Source: Bacillota bacterium (lineage in GTDB: Bacteria; Bacillota; UBA4882; UBA8346). Taken from it: a stretch of 64,000 nt of DNA. Position numbers and translations under genes: made by a program. Where the stretch lies: the NCBI GenBank assembly GCA_023400055.1, contig JAEXFN010000018.1, positions 496,001 through 560,000 on the forward strand, in the 5' to 3' direction. Below are positions 7,646 to 16,430 of this stretch, in pieces. Each line of letters opens with the position of its first letter. The first letter of the stretch is position 1. Below the pieces are notes generated by a model. That model made no database searches. It was given only the letters and a program-made list of their open reading frames with translations, and was not told where the DNA came from.

Positions 7646-8938
7646 CTACCTTCCAATGGCCTTTTGCAGTTTGGCCAGGCTGATGTCGTAATCGTACCAG
7701 GCGTTGATGTGATTGGTCTTGGCCATGGTCAACGCCAGCTGGGCATCGATCACATCGAGATTGGTGCCCAGCCCCGCGTTATAGCGCGCCTGAACCAGAC
7801 GGAAATCTTCATTGGCCTTATCCAAGACCAGCTCGCTAGCATGAATCCGCTGTTCCGCCTCGTTCCGGTTCAAATAGGCCTGCCGGACTTCCAATTGAAT
7901 GGCCTCCCGGGCCTGCATCGAAGCCTCTCTGGCCTTCTCGCGCAGGGCTTCGGCTTGATCGACCCGCGACTTGGTCCGGCCGCTGTCATAAAGATCCCAA
8001 CTGGCGATCAGGCTCAGCGACCAGTTATGATTGTCATTGCCCGGGAAATCGGCATCGTTCCGGTCGACTGCCCCGACAAAGGAGACCGTCGGCCAATACC
8101 CGCCTTGCGCCACCGCCACCCCGGTCCGGGCGATCTCGTATTGGATATCGCCTTGGGCGACCTCGGGACGGTTTTGCAGCGCCTGGGCGAGGCAGGCCTC
8201 GAGGCTCTGGTTGAAGGCAACATAGGATAAATCTTCCTGAACCGCAAACTCCGTGGCCAGCGGCACCCCCATGACGAAGTTCAGCTCGGCCGCAGCCAGT
8301 CCGTAACCGTTGCGCGCTTTGATCAAGTTTTGCTGGGCATCGGCCAATTCTACCTCCGAACGCAGCACCTCGTTTTCAGTAATCAATTCCGCCTTGAAAC
8401 GCGCCTGCACATTTCGAAGATGAGCCGTCAAGCGCTCCACGGTCTCGGCGTTCAACTGCACGAGACTTTTGGCCTGTAAAACGCCGTAATAGGCGAGCGT
8501 GGCCTCCAGCTTTACCTGCTGTTCGGCCCGGGTCAGGTTGAGGTCGGCGATCTTCAGTCCCAGTTCCGCCTGGGCAATGTACCCCTCCAGTTGCCCGCCG
8601 GTATACAAAGGAAGCGAAACCGCCAGCTTGTTGTCGTCGTAATTGGTGACGGGGGGATCGACCCCCAGCAACTGATAGGCCGGTTCCGAGGGATTCGGCT
8701 TCAGCCGGCTGTCGGAATGGGTCAGATTGACCAGCGGCAGCTTCCCGGCGCGCAACTCCCGTAAACGGCCGGCCGCCGCAGCGCGGTCTTTCTCAGCGAT
8801 CTTGACCGTCTGGTTGTTTTCCAATGCCAGCCGGATGCTCTCGTCGCGACTCAATCCGCTCCCGGCCGCCGCCGCCATATCGCCCACCGCCAGCGCCGCA
8901 ATGAGCACTGCGGCACAGGCCATCCGCTTCTTTTCCAT
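7646..8938 (-). CDS. TolC-family outer-membrane efflux channel
   Basis: Outer-membrane component of a tripartite pump, 430 residues. A signal peptide (about 1-22, ending near AAA-GSG) is followed by the two repeated outer-membrane-efflux-protein halves with long alpha-helical stretches rich in Ala, Glu and Gln (for example LSRDESIRLALENNQTVK and ARYNAGLGTNLDVIDAQ). The last motif is the typical TolC equatorial-turn sequence. The ATG at 8938 has GAGGTG six bases before it. It is third in the adaptor-RND-TolC operon, 87 bp after the pump gene. Its presence requires an outer membrane, which is important for placing the organism. Confidence 0.92.
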   Translation of the reverse strand: MEKKRMACAAVLIAALAVGDMAAAAGSGLSRDESIRLALENNQTVKIAEKDRAAAAGRLRELRAGKLPLVNLTHSDSRLKPNPSEPAYQLLGVDPPVTNYDDNKLAVSLPLYTGGQLEGYIAQAELGLKIADLNLTRAEQQVKLEATLAYYGVLQAKSLVQLNAETVERLTAHLRNVQARFKAELITENEVLRSEVELADAQQNLIKARNGYGLAAAELNFVMGVPLATEFAVQEDLSYVAFNQSLEACLAQALQNRPEVAQGDIQYEIARTGVAVAQGGYWPTVSFVGAVDRNDADFPGNDNHNWSLSLIASWDLYDSGRTKSRVDQAEALREKAREASMQAREAIQLEVRQAYLNRNEAEQRIHASELVLDKANEDFRLVQARYNAGLGTNLDVIDAQLALTMAKTNHINAWYDYDISLAKLQKAIGR

Positions 8939-9025
8939 AATGAACACCTCGCTAAAATAATTTCGCGCTTCCAGTCGCCCGAGTCATGGCTTAACCCCCA
9001 TCATCGTCCGGCGCCCGGAAACGGC

Positions 9026-12000
9026 TTACCGGCTTAACGTTTCGGAAGGCCCGGCCGCCCGTTGCGGCTGCACCTGGTACCAGGCCGCGTACATCGTCGG
9101 GAAAACCAGCAGGGTCAGGACGGTGGCCACCAGCAGCCCCCCGGCGATCGCCACCGCCATCGGCCCCCAGAACACGCTGGTCGTCAGGGGAATCATGCCC
9201 AGGATGGCCGCGGCCGCCGTCAGCATAATGGGACGGCACCTTAACACCGTGGCGTTGATGATGGCATCCCAGACCGCTTCCCCGGCCTTCAGCTGTTGTT
9301 CGATCTGGTCGATCAGAATGACCGAATTGCGGATGATGATTCCCGATAGCGCCAACATCCCCATGATCACCACGAACCCCATCGGCCGCCCGGTCAGCAG
9401 CAACGACGCCACCACGCCGATCAGGCCCAATGGCGCAGTAAGCAGCGTTAATGCCATCTTCGAGCTATTTTGCAGCTGCAGCATCAGCAATACGACCATG
9501 ACGATCAGCATCAGGGGAACCGGCTCCAGCAACAAGCCGATGGCCTCATTCATCAGTTCCACCGCTCCCCCGATATCGATGCGGTAACCCGGCGGCAGAC
9601 TCTGGCGCAGTCTTTGCAGCGCCGCATAGGCCCGCTTGGTGGCCGCGTCGCCGGTGATTCCCGGGACGGTATCCGCCGCAATGGTAATCGTCGGTTTCAA
9701 ATCGCGCCGCCAGACCAAACCCTCTTCGGCAGCGTAACGGATCCGGGCGATCTGGTCGAGCGGCACAAACCGGCCGCCCCCCACCGGAATGTTCAGATCC
9801 TTGATTTGGGACAGATTGCCGCGGTTCCGTTCGTCCAGCCGGAAAACGACTTGGACGGTCTTGTCTTGCTGGCGGAATTCGGTCACCGGTATCCCGGATA
9901 GTTGCGCCTGCAGGGCGATGGCCAAGCGCTGGCTGTCGATTCCCAACCGCCGCGCTTTATCCTGATCGATCTCCAAATGCAAGATTTTGCTCTTTTCGTC
10001 CCAATCCAGGTTGATATCGCGCAGCTGCGGATCGGCCGCCATGATCGCGCGGGCCCGTTCCGCGATATCGCGCACTCGGTCATGGTCGTAACCGGTCACC
10101 CGCAAGACCACCGGATAAGGGGACGGCGGCCCCAGCTGGATGACGCGCAAATGGCCGCGCACCTCCGGGAATTCCTCGCGGAGCAACCGGTTTAATTTCT
10201 CACTCAACTGATTGCGGGCTGCCAGCCCCTTGGTCAAGATAATGAACTGGGCGATATCCGGACTCGGCAGCGTCGGATCGGCGGTAAATATGAACCGGGG
10301 CGCCCCTTCTCCCACGTAATAGGTATAATTGACGATCTCCGGATTTCCCTTGAGGCGCCTGGCAAATCGCTCGGCGACCGCCTCGGTGGCCCGCAGCGAG
10401 GCTCCCTCCGGCAATTTCAGGTCCACTATCAATTCGGGACGGGCCGAAGCCGGAAAAAATTCTTGCTTGATCAGCGGCATGAGCAGGAGCGAAGCGACAA
10501 AAGCAGCCACCGTCCAGCCCAACACGGTTTTCCGGTGCTCCAGGCACCCGATCAGCAGGCGGCGAAAGCAGCGGTAAAACCGGGTGTCGTAGAGATCGCG
10601 CCGACGCTCCGCCAGCTCCGGTTCGACCTTGATGAGACCGTAACCCAATAAAGGCGTCGCCGTACTCGCCACTACCCACGATATCAGCAAGGCCATCAAC
10701 ACTACCCAGAAGACTGAACCGACATACTCCGAGGCTGAGCCGACCGACAAGCCGATGGGAATGAATCCGGCGCAGGTAATCAAGGCTCCGGTCAGGCGGG
10801 GCGCGGCGGTCGAACGATAGGCAAAGCATGCCGCCGGCGCCCGCTCCCAGCCCTGTTCCAGCTTGACGGTCATCATCTCCACCGCGATGATGGCGTCGTC
10901 CACCAACAGGCTCAAGGCGATAATCAACGCCCCCAGCGAGACCCGTTGCAGATCGATGCCCGCCATTTTCATGCCGGTAAACACCCCGCAAATGACCAAC
11001 GGGATGCCCAGGGCCACCACGATCCCGGTGCGCACTCCCAGGCTCAGGAAACAGACCCCCAGCACAATGACGATCGCCAGGACCAGCGTGACGATGAATT
11101 CGTTGATGGACTCCTTGACTACCTCGGGTTGATTGGCCACTTGGGTCAATTCCAGCCCCAACGGCAGGTCTTTCCTGATTTTGGCGGTTTCCCGCTGCAA
11201 ATCCCGGCCCAAGCTAAGAATATTGCCGCCCTTTTCCATGGATAAGGCGATTCCAATGGCCGGCCGGCCGTTATAAAACAGCTTGGGTTCCGGGGGATCG
11301 GCATAGCTCCGTTTCACCGTGGCGATATCGCCCAGCCGGAAAGTACCGCTCGCGGCGGGGATCGGCAAATTGCGGATGCTCGCGAGGTCATCGAACATCC
11401 CGGAGACTCGCAGGTAGATATCGTCCGATTTTGTCGCGACCATGCCCGACGGAGTCATGGCGTTTTGGGTTTGAATCAGCGCCATAAGCTGATTGGGGTC
11501 GATCCCCAGTTGCGCCAGTTTGCTGCTCTCCAGCTCGACATAGATCTGCTCCGGTTGCACGCCCAGCAGCTCGATCTTTTTGACGCCTTGGACGCCCAGC
11601 AAGATCCGGCGGATCCGTTCCGCCTGTTCCCGCAGCTCCTCGTAGCTGAAACCGTCGGCGGTGATGGTGTAAATCGAACCGAACACATCATCAAACCGGT
11701 CGTTAAAAGTTGGGCCGACCACTCCCGCCGGTAGGGTGGATTTGATGTCGCCCACCATATTGCGCACTTCAAACCAGGTTTGCCGGGCCTCTTTCTGGGG
11801 CACGGAATTTTTTAAGGACACAAAAATGACCGACTGCCCGGGTCGGGAATAGCTTTTCAAATAATCGAGCCCCGGCGTATCCTGGAGCTTCTGTTCGATT
11901 TTGTCGGTGACCTGTTCCTCGATCTGACGGGCGCTGGCTCCCGGCCAGGCTACCGAGACGATCATCTGTTTGAACGCGAAATCGGGATCTTCCATCCGGC

Positions 12001-12106
12001 CGAGATTCTGGTAGGAAAATGCGCCCGCTAAAAATAATAAAATGATCGCAAAATAAACCAGTTGTTTGTGGTTGAGTGTCCATTCGGTCAGATTGAATCG
12101 GTTCAT
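9026..12106 (-). CDS. RND efflux pump permease (AcrB-like)
   Basis: Inner-membrane proton-driven drug exporter of 1026 residues, the usual RND length. One membrane segment precedes the first periplasmic loop, and eleven more fall in two halves, each with a large periplasmic domain. The proton-relay pair Asp-Asp lies in LSLLVDDAIIAVEMM (about residue 405); the transmembrane-10 lysine of AcrB is replaced by Arg in GIIIRNSVILID. It starts with ATG overlapping the adaptor stop by four bases, showing translational coupling. The sequence suits the hydrophobe/amphiphile exporters better than the metal-exporting CzcA group, but the substrate is unknown. Confidence 0.93.
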   Translation of the reverse strand: MNRFNLTEWTLNHKQLVYFAIILLFLAGAFSYQNLGRMEDPDFAFKQMIVSVAWPGASARQIEEQVTDKIEQKLQDTPGLDYLKSYSRPGQSVIFVSLKNSVPQKEARQTWFEVRNMVGDIKSTLPAGVVGPTFNDRFDDVFGSIYTITADGFSYEELREQAERIRRILLGVQGVKKIELLGVQPEQIYVELESSKLAQLGIDPNQLMALIQTQNAMTPSGMVATKSDDIYLRVSGMFDDLASIRNLPIPAASGTFRLGDIATVKRSYADPPEPKLFYNGRPAIGIALSMEKGGNILSLGRDLQRETAKIRKDLPLGLELTQVANQPEVVKESINEFIVTLVLAIVIVLGVCFLSLGVRTGIVVALGIPLVICGVFTGMKMAGIDLQRVSLGALIIALSLLVDDAIIAVEMMTVKLEQGWERAPAACFAYRSTAAPRLTGALITCAGFIPIGLSVGSASEYVGSVFWVVLMALLISWVVASTATPLLGYGLIKVEPELAERRRDLYDTRFYRCFRRLLIGCLEHRKTVLGWTVAAFVASLLLMPLIKQEFFPASARPELIVDLKLPEGASLRATEAVAERFARRLKGNPEIVNYTYYVGEGAPRFIFTADPTLPSPDIAQFIILTKGLAARNQLSEKLNRLLREEFPEVRGHLRVIQLGPPSPYPVVLRVTGYDHDRVRDIAERARAIMAADPQLRDINLDWDEKSKILHLEIDQDKARRLGIDSQRLAIALQAQLSGIPVTEFRQQDKTVQVVFRLDERNRGNLSQIKDLNIPVGGGRFVPLDQIARIRYAAEEGLVWRRDLKPTITIAADTVPGITGDAATKRAYAALQRLRQSLPPGYRIDIGGAVELMNEAIGLLLEPVPLMLIVMVVLLMLQLQNSSKMALTLLTAPLGLIGVVASLLLTGRPMGFVVIMGMLALSGIIIRNSVILIDQIEQQLKAGEAVWDAIINATVLRCRPIMLTAAAAILGMIPLTTSVFWGPMAVAIAGGLLVATVLTLLVFPTMYAAWYQVQPQRAAGPSETLSR

Positions 12107-13209
12107 TGGACTTCATCTCCCACCCGGACTCTTTGGCCCTCCCGCAACGTATGAACGCCAGCGGTAATTACCCGCTCTCCCTCGGCCAGACCCGCCAAGA
12201 CCCGGACTTGGTTATCCCCGAACGAGCCGATCCGGATCATCCGCAAATGAACCCGGCCATCCCTCACTAGCCATACGGCGGGCAGCTTTCCCGTCTGGAT
12301 AATCGCAGTCAACGGAATAAGCACCGTTTGGGCCGGCTCGGCATCGGCCAGCGTCACCGTGGCGGTCATTCCCAGCTTTAGCGCTGGCGGAGGATTAAGC
12401 AAACTGACGCGCACGCTATATGTGCCCGAGATCGGATCGGCCATTGGCGCCACTTCCCGTACTTTGCCGGTTATCTTTCGCTTGGGGAGAGCCCAAAATG
12501 TAACCGCGAGTTGTTTGGCGTTACGGATCTCCTCCAGCCGGTTTTCCGGGATATTGATTTCGATTTCCTGGTCGCCGTCGCGTACCAAAGTGACCACTGG
12601 CTGGCCGGCTCCGATCACCTGTCCCACCTCCGCATTGACGGCGGCGATAACGCCGGGGGCATTGGCCCGCAAAAAACAATAGTTGTATCGGTTGGTAGCG
12701 TCGGCGTATTGGGTCCGCGCCTGATTCAACCCGGCGGCGGCTATTTCATAGGCATTGCGATATGTATCAAATTCGGCCTTACTGATCAGGCGATCGGCGT
12801 ACAGTTTCTGGAAACGGTCCAAATTGTCCTTGGCCAGTTGAAACTGGGACTCGGCCGAGGCCATTTGGGCGCTGGCACCGTTCACTCCTTGCTGGATATC
12901 GACCGGATCGACCTGCATCAAGATCTGGCCGCTTTTAACAACGCTGCCCAACTCCACGTTCCGTTGGATGATCTTGCCGTTAACCTGAAAAGCCAACTGA
13001 CTCTCATAACGCCCCCGTACTCTCCCGGAATAACTGAATTGTTCGGGAATCGCGACTGACTTCACAATTACCGAACGCACCAAGGATACATCTTGAACAA
13101 TCGGTTCTTGTCTTGATTTACCACCCCATATAATACTGCTAATTATCATCAGGACAGCGATGACCCCAATTAAGCTTAAACCGCTGTATAAAATGGTATT
13201 TCTGTGCAT
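12103..13209 (-). CDS. RND efflux periplasmic adaptor (membrane-fusion protein)
   Basis: Adaptor of 368 residues linking the RND pump to TolC. One N-terminal membrane anchor (about 6-28) leads to a lipoyl-like half (SYSGRVRGRYESQLAFQVNGKI). A short helical hairpin rich in Gln and Ala follows, then the second lipoyl half (FLRANAPGVIAAVNAEVGQVI) and a beta-barrel domain. The N-terminus has no Cys, so it is anchored by the helix and not by lipid. The ATG at 13209 has AAAGGAGCT before it. It is first in the operon, and two copies of the TetR operator (13291 and 13416) lie just upstream. Confidence 0.92.
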   Translation of the reverse strand: MHRNTILYSGLSLIGVIAVLMIISSIIWGGKSRQEPIVQDVSLVRSVIVKSVAIPEQFSYSGRVRGRYESQLAFQVNGKIIQRNVELGSVVKSGQILMQVDPVDIQQGVNGASAQMASAESQFQLAKDNLDRFQKLYADRLISKAEFDTYRNAYEIAAAGLNQARTQYADATNRYNYCFLRANAPGVIAAVNAEVGQVIGAGQPVVTLVRDGDQEIEINIPENRLEEIRNAKQLAVTFWALPKRKITGKVREVAPMADPISGTYSVRVSLLNPPPALKLGMTATVTLADAEPAQTVLIPLTAIIQTGKLPAVWLVRDGRVHLRMIRIGSFGDNQVRVLAGLAEGERVITAGVHTLREGQRVRVGDEVQ

Positions 13210-13290
13210 AATCCAGCTCCTTTCTCTGGTGAACCCCGGACTGTTTGTCATTTGCCATAAGTAATTTAGCTAAACTCAATCGGTTAAGTT

Positions 13291-13300
13291 CGGACGTCCG
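13291..13300. promoter_or_regulatory. TetR operator CGGACGTCCG, copy 1
   Basis: Perfect palindrome followed by TAT, 82 bp upstream of the adaptor start. The same 10-mer recurs at 13416 and 14077 in a similar context (T before, TA after). Position and repetition make it the likely operator of the neighbouring TetR protein controlling the efflux operon. Confidence 0.75.
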
Positions 13301-13415
13301 TATTATTATGTACTAAATTTTAGTCATCTATCGGAAAGACAGAAGACTAGGCATCAATCGATAATCATCTTATGATTTAGAAATATGATCGAGCGAATTG
13401 ATTGGAGTCAGTAGT

Positions 13416-13425
13416 CGGACGTCCG
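13416..13425. promoter_or_regulatory. TetR operator CGGACGTCCG, copy 2
   Basis: The same palindrome in the gap between the tetR stop (13472) and the adaptor start, 125 bp from copy 1. Two sites in one promoter region would allow cooperative repression. Confidence 0.7.
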
Positions 13426-13471
13426 TATTAATTCATCGAGCAATCCCCTCTTTCAAAATGAAGTCCAATGG

Positions 13472-14056
13472 TTATGATTCAATCAAAACATTGATCATAT
13501 TTAAGGATTTAAAAATATCTTTATTTTCAGGCTCGATAACATACTGCATTCCAATGCCGAAAATTGCCGCCAGCAGCATCCTGCTGATTTCTTTTACAGA
13601 AAACTGGTTTAATTTTGCATTTGCTGAAATTTCATTGGATACATATTTCCCCAGGAGTTCGGCGAGTTCGTCAAAAATCGCCTGCAACTGTTCCCGATAA
13701 GGCTCACACCAAACCGCCATGCTGAGAAAGTCAAATAACATCCGGCTTAGTTCGGTTTTTTCAAGGAATATCTTTTGACTGAATTCTATTAAAAACGCAA
13801 CCTTTTCTTTTACGGTAATACCCTCTTTTAAATTACGTTCAATACTTGCCAAGTATTCTTGCTTTAAGGCCTTGATCACCTCGCTGAATAAGCCTTCTTT
13901 ATTTTTATAATAGTAGTTTAATTGACTCAATACCACGCCGGCTTCTTCAGCGACATCCCGCAATGAAACATTGGCATACCCTTTGGCAGAGATGCAGCGA
14001 AAGGCGGCATCGAGGATCTTTTGCGATTGGTTCCCTTTTTCTTCTTTATTACTCAT
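13472..14056 (-). CDS. TetR/AcrR-family repressor of the efflux operon
   Basis: DNA-binding repressor of 194 residues. The N-terminal helix-turn-helix (about 12-58) reads KILDAAFRCISAKGYANVSLRDVAEEAGV...LNYYYKNKEGLF, the TetR signature. The C-terminal ligand domain is helical and variable. The ATG at 14056 is preceded by GAGGA. It is on the same strand as and upstream of the efflux operon. An operator copy at 14077-14086 lies 20 bp before its start, so it probably represses itself as well as the pump genes. The inducing compound cannot be read from sequence. Confidence 0.9.
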   Translation of the reverse strand: MSNKEEKGNQSQKILDAAFRCISAKGYANVSLRDVAEEAGVVLSQLNYYYKNKEGLFSEVIKALKQEYLASIERNLKEGITVKEKVAFLIEFSQKIFLEKTELSRMLFDFLSMAVWCEPYREQLQAIFDELAELLGKYVSNEISANAKLNQFSVKEISRMLLAAIFGIGMQYVIEPENKDIFKSLNMINVLIES

Positions 14057-14076
14057 CAAAATTCCTCATTCAAATT

Positions 14077-14086
14077 CGGACGTCCG
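14077..14086. promoter_or_regulatory. TetR operator CGGACGTCCG, copy 3
   Basis: Third identical palindrome, located in the tetR promoter/leader, 20 bp before the start codon. It indicates autoregulation. Confidence 0.75.
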
Positions 14087-14233
14087 TACGAATATCTTAC
14101 TATACCGAACCACCTCCGTCAAGATTTCTCTTTAGGTTTGTATAGGCTGTTTAGTTTATGTGACTAAAAAAGCTCAAAACAGCTCGAAAGCCCTTATTTA
14201 AATGAAAGCAAGCGGGACTTTTATTTCCCCATC

Positions 14234-14249
14234 TTTATACTTTCTTTAC
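14234..14249 (+). promoter_or_regulatory. KdpE box upstream of kdpF
   Basis: TTTATACTTTCTTTAC differs in one base from the T-rich KdpE-binding segment of the E. coli kdp promoter as I remember it (TTTATACTTTTTTTAC). It lies about 57-72 bases before the inferred transcription start, the same distance as in E. coli. Binding here is inferred from that similarity and the kdpDE genes downstream. Confidence 0.65.
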
Positions 14250-14293
14250 GGTTCCCCGCCGGATCTTAACCCCATTCTGACCTCGAGCCGCTC

Positions 14294-14299
14294 TATAAT
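14294..14299 (+). promoter_or_regulatory. kdp promoter -10 element
   Basis: A perfect TATAAT. There is no good -35 hexamer 16-18 bp upstream, as expected for a promoter that needs an activator such as KdpE bound at 14234-14249. Confidence 0.55.
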
Positions 14300-14362
14300 T
14301 AAAACAACGTTTGATTCCCAAAGGTCGCGCCCGTGCCGGCATCAACAAATTTTCACAAGGGG

Positions 14363-14461
14363 ATGAGGGCCATTCATGAGTTCATTTACAGGATAGGGCT
14401 GTTTACTATTTTTGCCGTCATCATATTGGTAATCAAATTGTATTATGACAGCCATGTCTAA
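14363..14461 (+). CDS. Possible 32-residue single-pass membrane peptide
   Basis: A short frame in the kdp leader beginning MRAIHEFIYRIG and ending KLYYDSHV. Its middle (about residues 11-27) is strongly hydrophobic, like a membrane helix. AAGGGG lies directly before the ATG, too close for an ideal ribosome site. It is not similar to KdpF, which follows separately. It may be a small regulatory peptide, a leader peptide or chance; confidence is low. Confidence 0.3.
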   Translation: MRAIHEFIYRIGLFTIFAVIILVIKLYYDSHV

Positions 14462-14581
14462 TCGCTCAACACGTCAACCGCTAAATCAAAAACGATTATA
14501 AGATTGGATTCATCAGGAGATATTGAATAATATCGGCACCAGTGGAAGCTTGGATAAGATAAAAGGAAGAGGTGTTCAAAG

Positions 14582-14665
14582 GTGGACTTAATCGTCGGCG
14601 CCGTTGTTTCGGTGTTTTTATTGATATACCTTGTCTATGCTTTAGTAAAGGCGGAGGAGTTATGA
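14582..14665 (+). CDS. kdpF: KdpF, small subunit of the potassium ATPase
   Basis: A 27-residue hydrophobic peptide starting with GTG: (M)DLIVGAVVSVF, then LLIYLVYALVKAEEL. The pattern of a single helix ending in LVYALVKAEEL matches KdpF, which ends in a similar LxYALxxAExF motif. KdpF stabilises the KdpFABC complex in the inner membrane. An AGGAAGAGG ribosome site lies nine bases upstream. Its TGA overlaps the kdpA ATG (ATGA), so the two are translationally coupled. The gene is below usual length cut-offs and easily overlooked. Confidence 0.88.
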   Translation: MDLIVGAVVSVFLLIYLVYALVKAEEL

Positions 14666-16368
14666 TGGTCGCGGATATCATCCAAATGGGCTTGACTTTA
14701 GCAATCATGATCGGCCTGGCATGGCCGCTGGGCCTGTATATCGCCCGGGTCTTCCAAGGCGGCCGCACCTGGCTGGACCCGCTCGCCAAGCCGGTTGAGC
14801 GGCTGCTTTACCGGATCGGCGGCATCGACCCGGCGCAGGAAATGGACTGGAAGCACTACGCCGCATCGCTTCTGGCTTTCAACCTTTTGGGCGTCATCGC
14901 GCTGTTTATTCTGCAACGGCTCCAGGGAGTGTTGCCCCTCAATCCGCAACATTTCGGCGCGGTTCCCAACGCATTGGCGTTAAACACGGCGGTTAGTTTC
15001 ATGACCAACACCAACTGGCAGGCATACTCCGGGGAAAGCACCCTCAGTTATTTGACCCAGATGGTCGGCATGACGGTCCAAAACTTCGTCTCCGCCGCCA
15101 CCGGGCTCGCGGTGGTCATCGCCCTCATCCGGGGGTTCACCCGCAAAACCACCCGCCAGATCGGCAACTTCTGGGTCGATCTGACCCGTTCGGTGGTTTG
15201 GATCTTACTCCCGCTCTCCTTGGTCCTGGCCTTAGCCCTGGCCTCGCAAGGAGTGATCCAAAATTTTAACCATTATACAGTAGTTCAAACTCTGGAAGGG
15301 AAAACCCAGACGCTCGCCATGGGACCGGTCGCTTCCCAGGAAGCCATCAAGGAACTGGGGACCAACGGCGGCGGTTTCTTCAACGCCAACTCGGCCCATC
15401 CTTTCGAGAATCCTTCTCCTCTGACCAACCTACTGGAGATCATCGCTTTGCTGGTGATCCCGGCCGCGTTGACTTTCACCTTTGGCCGAATGGTCGGCGA
15501 CCGCCATCAAGGCCTGGTGATCCTGGGAGCGATGCTGCTGCTCTTCCTGGTCGGTCTGGGCGTCGGCTTCTCCAGCGAAACGGCGGGCAATCCACGAATC
15601 GCGGCCCTGGGCGTCCGTGAGCCAACCGCGCTGGAAGGCAAGGAAGTCCGCTTCGGCATCGGCAATTCGGTGCTATTCGCCACCGCCACCAGTGCGACCT
15701 CATGCGGAGCCGTCAATTCGATGCACGACAGTTTCACGCCGCTGGGTGGCTTGATTCCCTTGTTCCAAATCATGCTGGGCGAAATCGTCTTTGGCGGTGT
15801 GGGCGCCGGGCTTTACTCGATATTGATCTTTGTCATCCTGGCCGTCTTTATTGTCGGCTTGATGGTGGGGAGAACTCCGGAATACCTCGGCAAAAAGATC
15901 GAGAGCGCTGAAATCAAAATGGCGGTGCTGGGCATCGTCATCCCGTCCGCGCTGATCCTCATCGGCAGCGCCATCGCGGCGATAACCCCCGCCGGCCTGG
16001 CGTCAGTGACCAATCCCGGTCCCCACGGCTTAAGCCAGATCCTGTATGCCTTCTCTTCGGCGTCGGGAAATAACGGCAGCGCTTTCGCAGGGCTGAATGC
16101 CAACACGGCGTTTTACAATTTGCTGCTCGCCCTGGCGATGTTCATCGGCCGTTTCGGAGTCATCCTGCCGGTTCTGGCCATCGCCGGATCCATAGCCGGG
16201 AAGAAACTGATCCCGGTGGGGCCGGGAACCTTTCAAACGCGCGGCATTCTCTTTGTCGGGGTTTTAATCGGAACCATCTTAATCGTCGGCGCGCTGACCT
16301 TCTTTCCAGCCCTGGCGCTTGGGCCGGTCATCGAACATTTGCTGATGAGCACCGGGAAAACCTTTTAA
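14662..16368 (+). CDS. kdpA: KdpA, potassium-binding channel subunit
   Basis: Potassium-selective membrane subunit of the KdpFABC high-affinity uptake ATPase, 568 residues (E. coli 557). Four pseudo-repeats with selectivity-filter motifs are visible: TNTNWQAYSGE, TNGGGFFNANSAHPFENP, ATSATSCGAVNSMHDSFTPLGG and SASGNNGSAFAGL. About ten membrane helices are present. I start at the ATG at 14662, which overlaps the kdpF stop and has GGAGGAG before it; the adjacent ATG at 14665 is equally possible. It is the second gene of kdpFABCDE. Confidence 0.97.
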   Translation: MMVADIIQMGLTLAIMIGLAWPLGLYIARVFQGGRTWLDPLAKPVERLLYRIGGIDPAQEMDWKHYAASLLAFNLLGVIALFILQRLQGVLPLNPQHFGAVPNALALNTAVSFMTNTNWQAYSGESTLSYLTQMVGMTVQNFVSAATGLAVVIALIRGFTRKTTRQIGNFWVDLTRSVVWILLPLSLVLALALASQGVIQNFNHYTVVQTLEGKTQTLAMGPVASQEAIKELGTNGGGFFNANSAHPFENPSPLTNLLEIIALLVIPAALTFTFGRMVGDRHQGLVILGAMLLLFLVGLGVGFSSETAGNPRIAALGVREPTALEGKEVRFGIGNSVLFATATSATSCGAVNSMHDSFTPLGGLIPLFQIMLGEIVFGGVGAGLYSILIFVILAVFIVGLMVGRTPEYLGKKIESAEIKMAVLGIVIPSALILIGSAIAAITPAGLASVTNPGPHGLSQILYAFSSASGNNGSAFAGLNANTAFYNLLLALAMFIGRFGVILPVLAIAGSIAGKKLIPVGPGTFQTRGILFVGVLIGTILIVGALTFFPALALGPVIEHLLMSTGKTF

Positions 16369-16430
16369 GGCCTTTATTCCGGCCTTCGACAGCCAAGTTC
16401 GTGTAAAGCTTTCAGAATGGAGGAACCGTA

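Noticed and set aside
7435..7656. Minus-strand 73-codon frame
   Set aside because: It begins upstream in the TolC gene's 3' end and ends within array II; a by-product of the repeat.
14146..14581. c-di-AMP (ydaO-type) riboswitch in the kdp leader
   Set aside because: I could not find the expected conserved stems; the KdpE-box promoter explains regulation better.
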